A stretch of 64,000 nucleotides of DNA from Natranaerovirga pectinivora (GTDB lineage Bacteria > Bacillota > Clostridia > Lachnospirales > DSM-24629): NCBI RefSeq assembly GCF_004342165.1, contig NZ_SMAL01000001.1, forward strand, positions 62,001 to 126,000, written 5' to 3'. Of this stretch, positions 62,166 to 64,000 are shown one piece after another. The notes beneath the pieces are model-generated. The model did no database searches and was not told the DNA's origin. It saw only the letters and a program-made list of their open reading frames with translations. Numbering within the stretch: the stretch's first letter is position 1; every line of letters starts with the position of its first letter. Position numbers and translations under genes: made by a program.

Positions 62166-63384
62166 GGTTTTAATGGCTATAAAAAACAGAATAAAAGTAA
62201 TAATGAAGGATAGGATTATATGGGTATTATGTTTGTTTGTAATACTCTTTTTTAGTTTGATTTCATCTGTGTTATTGGACCATATGGACTATGGTAGCAG
62301 AATACCTATTGCATTAGTTGATGAAGATAGGAGTTCTATGTCAAGTAAGTTGGTTGAAAATATTAAACGCCAAGAATCTTTATTTATTATAGATACTAGT
62401 ATGGAAGAGTCAAATATCTTACTAAAAGATGGAAAAGTTGAAGGGATATACTATATTCCTTTAGGATATGAAGACAAAATGTATCAACTTGAGTTAAGAA
62501 ATTTGATACAAGTTTATTATTTAAAAGGTAGCACTGCAGGTAAAGTTATATCTGATATAATAGCAGGAGAAATGCTATTTGATATAAGTCTCTTAAAAAC
62601 AATGGATCTATTAGAAAGAAGTTTAAAAAGAAAAGATTTTAACCAAATCCCTAATACTTTACAACGAGCTATAGAAAAATCAGAGATGCTTCAGTTAAAG
62701 GCAACTGATGATAGGGTTATGACAATTAATTTATTAAATGTACAGGATGAATTTACTAGGGTAGAAATAGATAACACAATTATATATAAACAAGTAGTAA
62801 TAGGAATGGTATCTATTTTTTTAGCTTTTATCATATTATTTGCATCTACTTCTATTGTTAAAGATAAGGAGTTGGGCATAGAAAAAAGAATAAAAACAAT
62901 ATATAATAATATGTTTATTAGATTGCTATCAAACTTATTAAGTGTACTGTTTATAAGTTTAATAACAACATTTATAATGGTTTTTTTATTATCTAATCAC
63001 TTAAGAATTAGTGACTTAACCAGTTTTTTTAGTATACTTCTATTATTTTCAAGTTATGTTTTCTCCATAACGAGTTTTTTTATAATGTGTAGTACATTAA
63101 TCAATAGAGTTATAACAATGCAGATATTTGGTTCAGTGACACTATTGCTATTTGCTATAGTTGGAGGTAGTTTTTGGAATATTGATTTTGTTAATAATCC
63201 TCTTTTAATAATAAACAGGGTGATACCTAATCGTTGGTTTGTTAATGGATTTATCAATTTCTTAATTAATAGAAATTTAAAGATGGTTTATTTTGAATAT
63301 GTACATCCTTTGTTAGTATTAGGGGTGTGTTTTGTCATTATAGGTTACTTTTTGGAAAAAATTAAAAAAAGAATGAAGACATAA
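62158..63384 (+). CDS. ABC-2-type transporter permease, second of pair
   Basis: A 408-residue protein with the same architecture as the preceding one: N-terminal helix (about 19-40), external domain beginning RIPIALVDEDRSSMSSKLV, then five helices with VKDKELGIEKRIKT and VIPNRWFVNGF. The two probably form a heterodimer. The start overlaps the upstream stop by eight bases (translational coupling). No terminator with a clear T run follows; a 12-bp stem at 63405-63416 / 63457-63468 may act as one. Confidence 0.88.
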   Translation: MYKVLMAIKNRIKVIMKDRIIWVLCLFVILFFSLISSVLLDHMDYGSRIPIALVDEDRSSMSSKLVENIKRQESLFIIDTSMEESNILLKDGKVEGIYYIPLGYEDKMYQLELRNLIQVYYLKGSTAGKVISDIIAGEMLFDISLLKTMDLLERSLKRKDFNQIPNTLQRAIEKSEMLQLKATDDRVMTINLLNVQDEFTRVEIDNTIIYKQVVIGMVSIFLAFIILFASTSIVKDKELGIEKRIKTIYNNMFIRLLSNLLSVLFISLITTFIMVFLLSNHLRISDLTSFFSILLLFSSYVFSITSFFIMCSTLINRVITMQIFGSVTLLLFAIVGGSFWNIDFVNNPLLIINRVIPNRWFVNGFINFLINRNLKMVYFEYVHPLLVLGVCFVIIGYFLEKIKKRMKT

Positions 63385-63476
63385 ATGCATAATGGAATAA
63401 AAATAATGCAATTACAATCAATATTTGTCATTTTTAGCTAAATGAAGGAATAAAGATGTGATTGCATTTATTAGTA

Positions 63477-63504
63477 TTGACAAATAAGGCGTATAAGATA
63501 TAAT
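63477..63504 (+). promoter_or_regulatory. Sigma-A-type promoter of the symporter gene
   Basis: TTGACA (63477-63482) and TATAAT (63499-63504), both perfect consensus hexamers, 16 bases apart. The leader before the ATG at 63621 is about 110 bases. Confidence 0.8.
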
Positions 63505-63620
63505 TAACTAAAGAATGTAATTATAATATTTTTTTTGCCAATTTAGTTTAGCGATTTAAAGTAATACACATACATAGCGTTAAACTTTAAAGTGGTGAAT
63601 TAAATAAGGGGTGAGGTTGT

Positions 63621-64000
63621 ATGATTTATGTATTATGTATTATGCTTTATATTTTGATGATAATGGGGGTAAGTTTTATCAGTCGAAAAAAAGCAATGAA
63701 TCTTGATGGTTTTTTACTTGGTGGGCGGGCAATACCCCCATGGATGTCTGCTTTTTCTTATGGCACAGCATATTTTTCAGCAGTACTTTTTATAGGTTAT
63801 GCAGGCAGAATTGGGTGGAATTTTGGTTTAGGGGCATTATGGATTGTATTGGGAAATACATTTATTGGCTCTTATTTGGCTTGGAGAGTGCTTGGGAAAA
63901 AAACTAGAGAAATGACTCAAAGACTGAATGCATCAACAATGCCTGAATTTTTAGCAGCTAGATACAATAGTAAAGGTATAAAGATGATTACAACAGTAGT
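63621..64000 (+). CDS. Sodium:solute symporter family protein (3' part outside window)
   Basis: The first 126 residues of an SSS-family transporter: first helix at about 2-20, the ISRKKAMNLDGFLLGGRAIPP loop, then SAFSYGTAYFSAVLFIGYAG and further helices with TMPEFLAARYNSKGIK, all typical of the family (PutP/SglT-like). It imports an organic solute with sodium; which one cannot be told. GGTGAGG precedes the ATG. It runs off the right edge. Confidence 0.92.
   Translation, partial: MIYVLCIMLYILMIMGVSFISRKKAMNLDGFLLGGRAIPPWMSAFSYGTAYFSAVLFIGYAGRIGWNFGLGALWIVLGNTFIGSYLAWRVLGKKTREMTQRLNASTMPEFLAARYNSKGIKMITTV

Noticed and set aside
63405-63468. 12-bp stem with 40-base loop downstream of the ABC-2 operon
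   Set aside because: It may be a weak terminator, but the large loop and lack of a T run give no clear function; not listed as a separate feature.
1-64000. tRNA or rRNA genes, prophage, intact insertion sequences
   Set aside because: No tRNA-like cloverleaf, rRNA segment, transposase or phage structural gene was recognised on either strand by eye. A tRNAscan or IS-database search was not possible here.

Overview
The window is AT-rich chromosomal DNA from a low-GC, Gram-positive, anaerobic and probably spore-forming member of the Clostridia. The best fit is a Lachnospirales-type lineage; that placement is inference. The evidence is the SCIFF peptide gene scfA with its radical-SAM maturase scfB, the order tgt-yajC-scfAB-secDF and recJ-apt-relA-dtd-hemZ-(T-box)-hisS-aspS, a SigI/RsgI pair, HemZ, several candidate spore-coat genes, strong GGAGG ribosome sites and frequent GTG/TTG starts. 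No rRNA, tRNA, CRISPR array, prophage or intact insertion sequence was seen.

Layout. 1-2442: molybdate transporter genes (modB partial, modA) divergent from a one-component regulator. 2545-7468: trpS, an MBOAT/SGNH acyl-transfer pair, and convergent aroC. 7686-27046: a long housekeeping block covering queuosine, protein export, SCIFF maturation, DNA repair, purine salvage, the stringent response, haem, and a T-box-controlled hisS-aspS operon. 27285-35609: membrane and hypothetical genes, a cysteine-rich protein with a sporulation-like promoter, a radical-SAM gene and rmuC. 35799-41445: thrE pair, glyA, LUD, degV, Na+/Ca2+ exchanger. 41485-46279: low-complexity repeat protein, two LysM proteins, a zinc phospholipase C-like protein and small unknowns. 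46346-52988: fur, a rhomboid-like protein, pyk, a chemoreceptor, and a Crp/Fnr regulator divergent from a ferredoxin. 53125-56720: sigI-rsgI followed by four small paralogues, three of which carry sigma-K/sigma-E-like promoters. 56916-64000: MscS channel, S1-domain protein, a zinc-ribbon/ABC-2 permease operon without an ATPase, and the start of a sodium:solute symporter.

The most unusual signal is a three-copy family of 84-nt intergenic palindromes (within 9374-9623, 23796-23879 and 35678-35761). Here the loop is nearly invariant while the 30-nt arms differ between copies yet stay self-complementary, the reverse of a normal MITE. One copy is interrupted by a 162-nt segment with its own inverted ends. 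A second, unrelated two-copy hairpin family (6192-6299, 55761-55858) also shows compensatory changes. These families, the sporulation-type promoters of the small paralogue cluster, and the overlapping Asp/His specifier in the hisS-aspS T-box are the main items to follow up.
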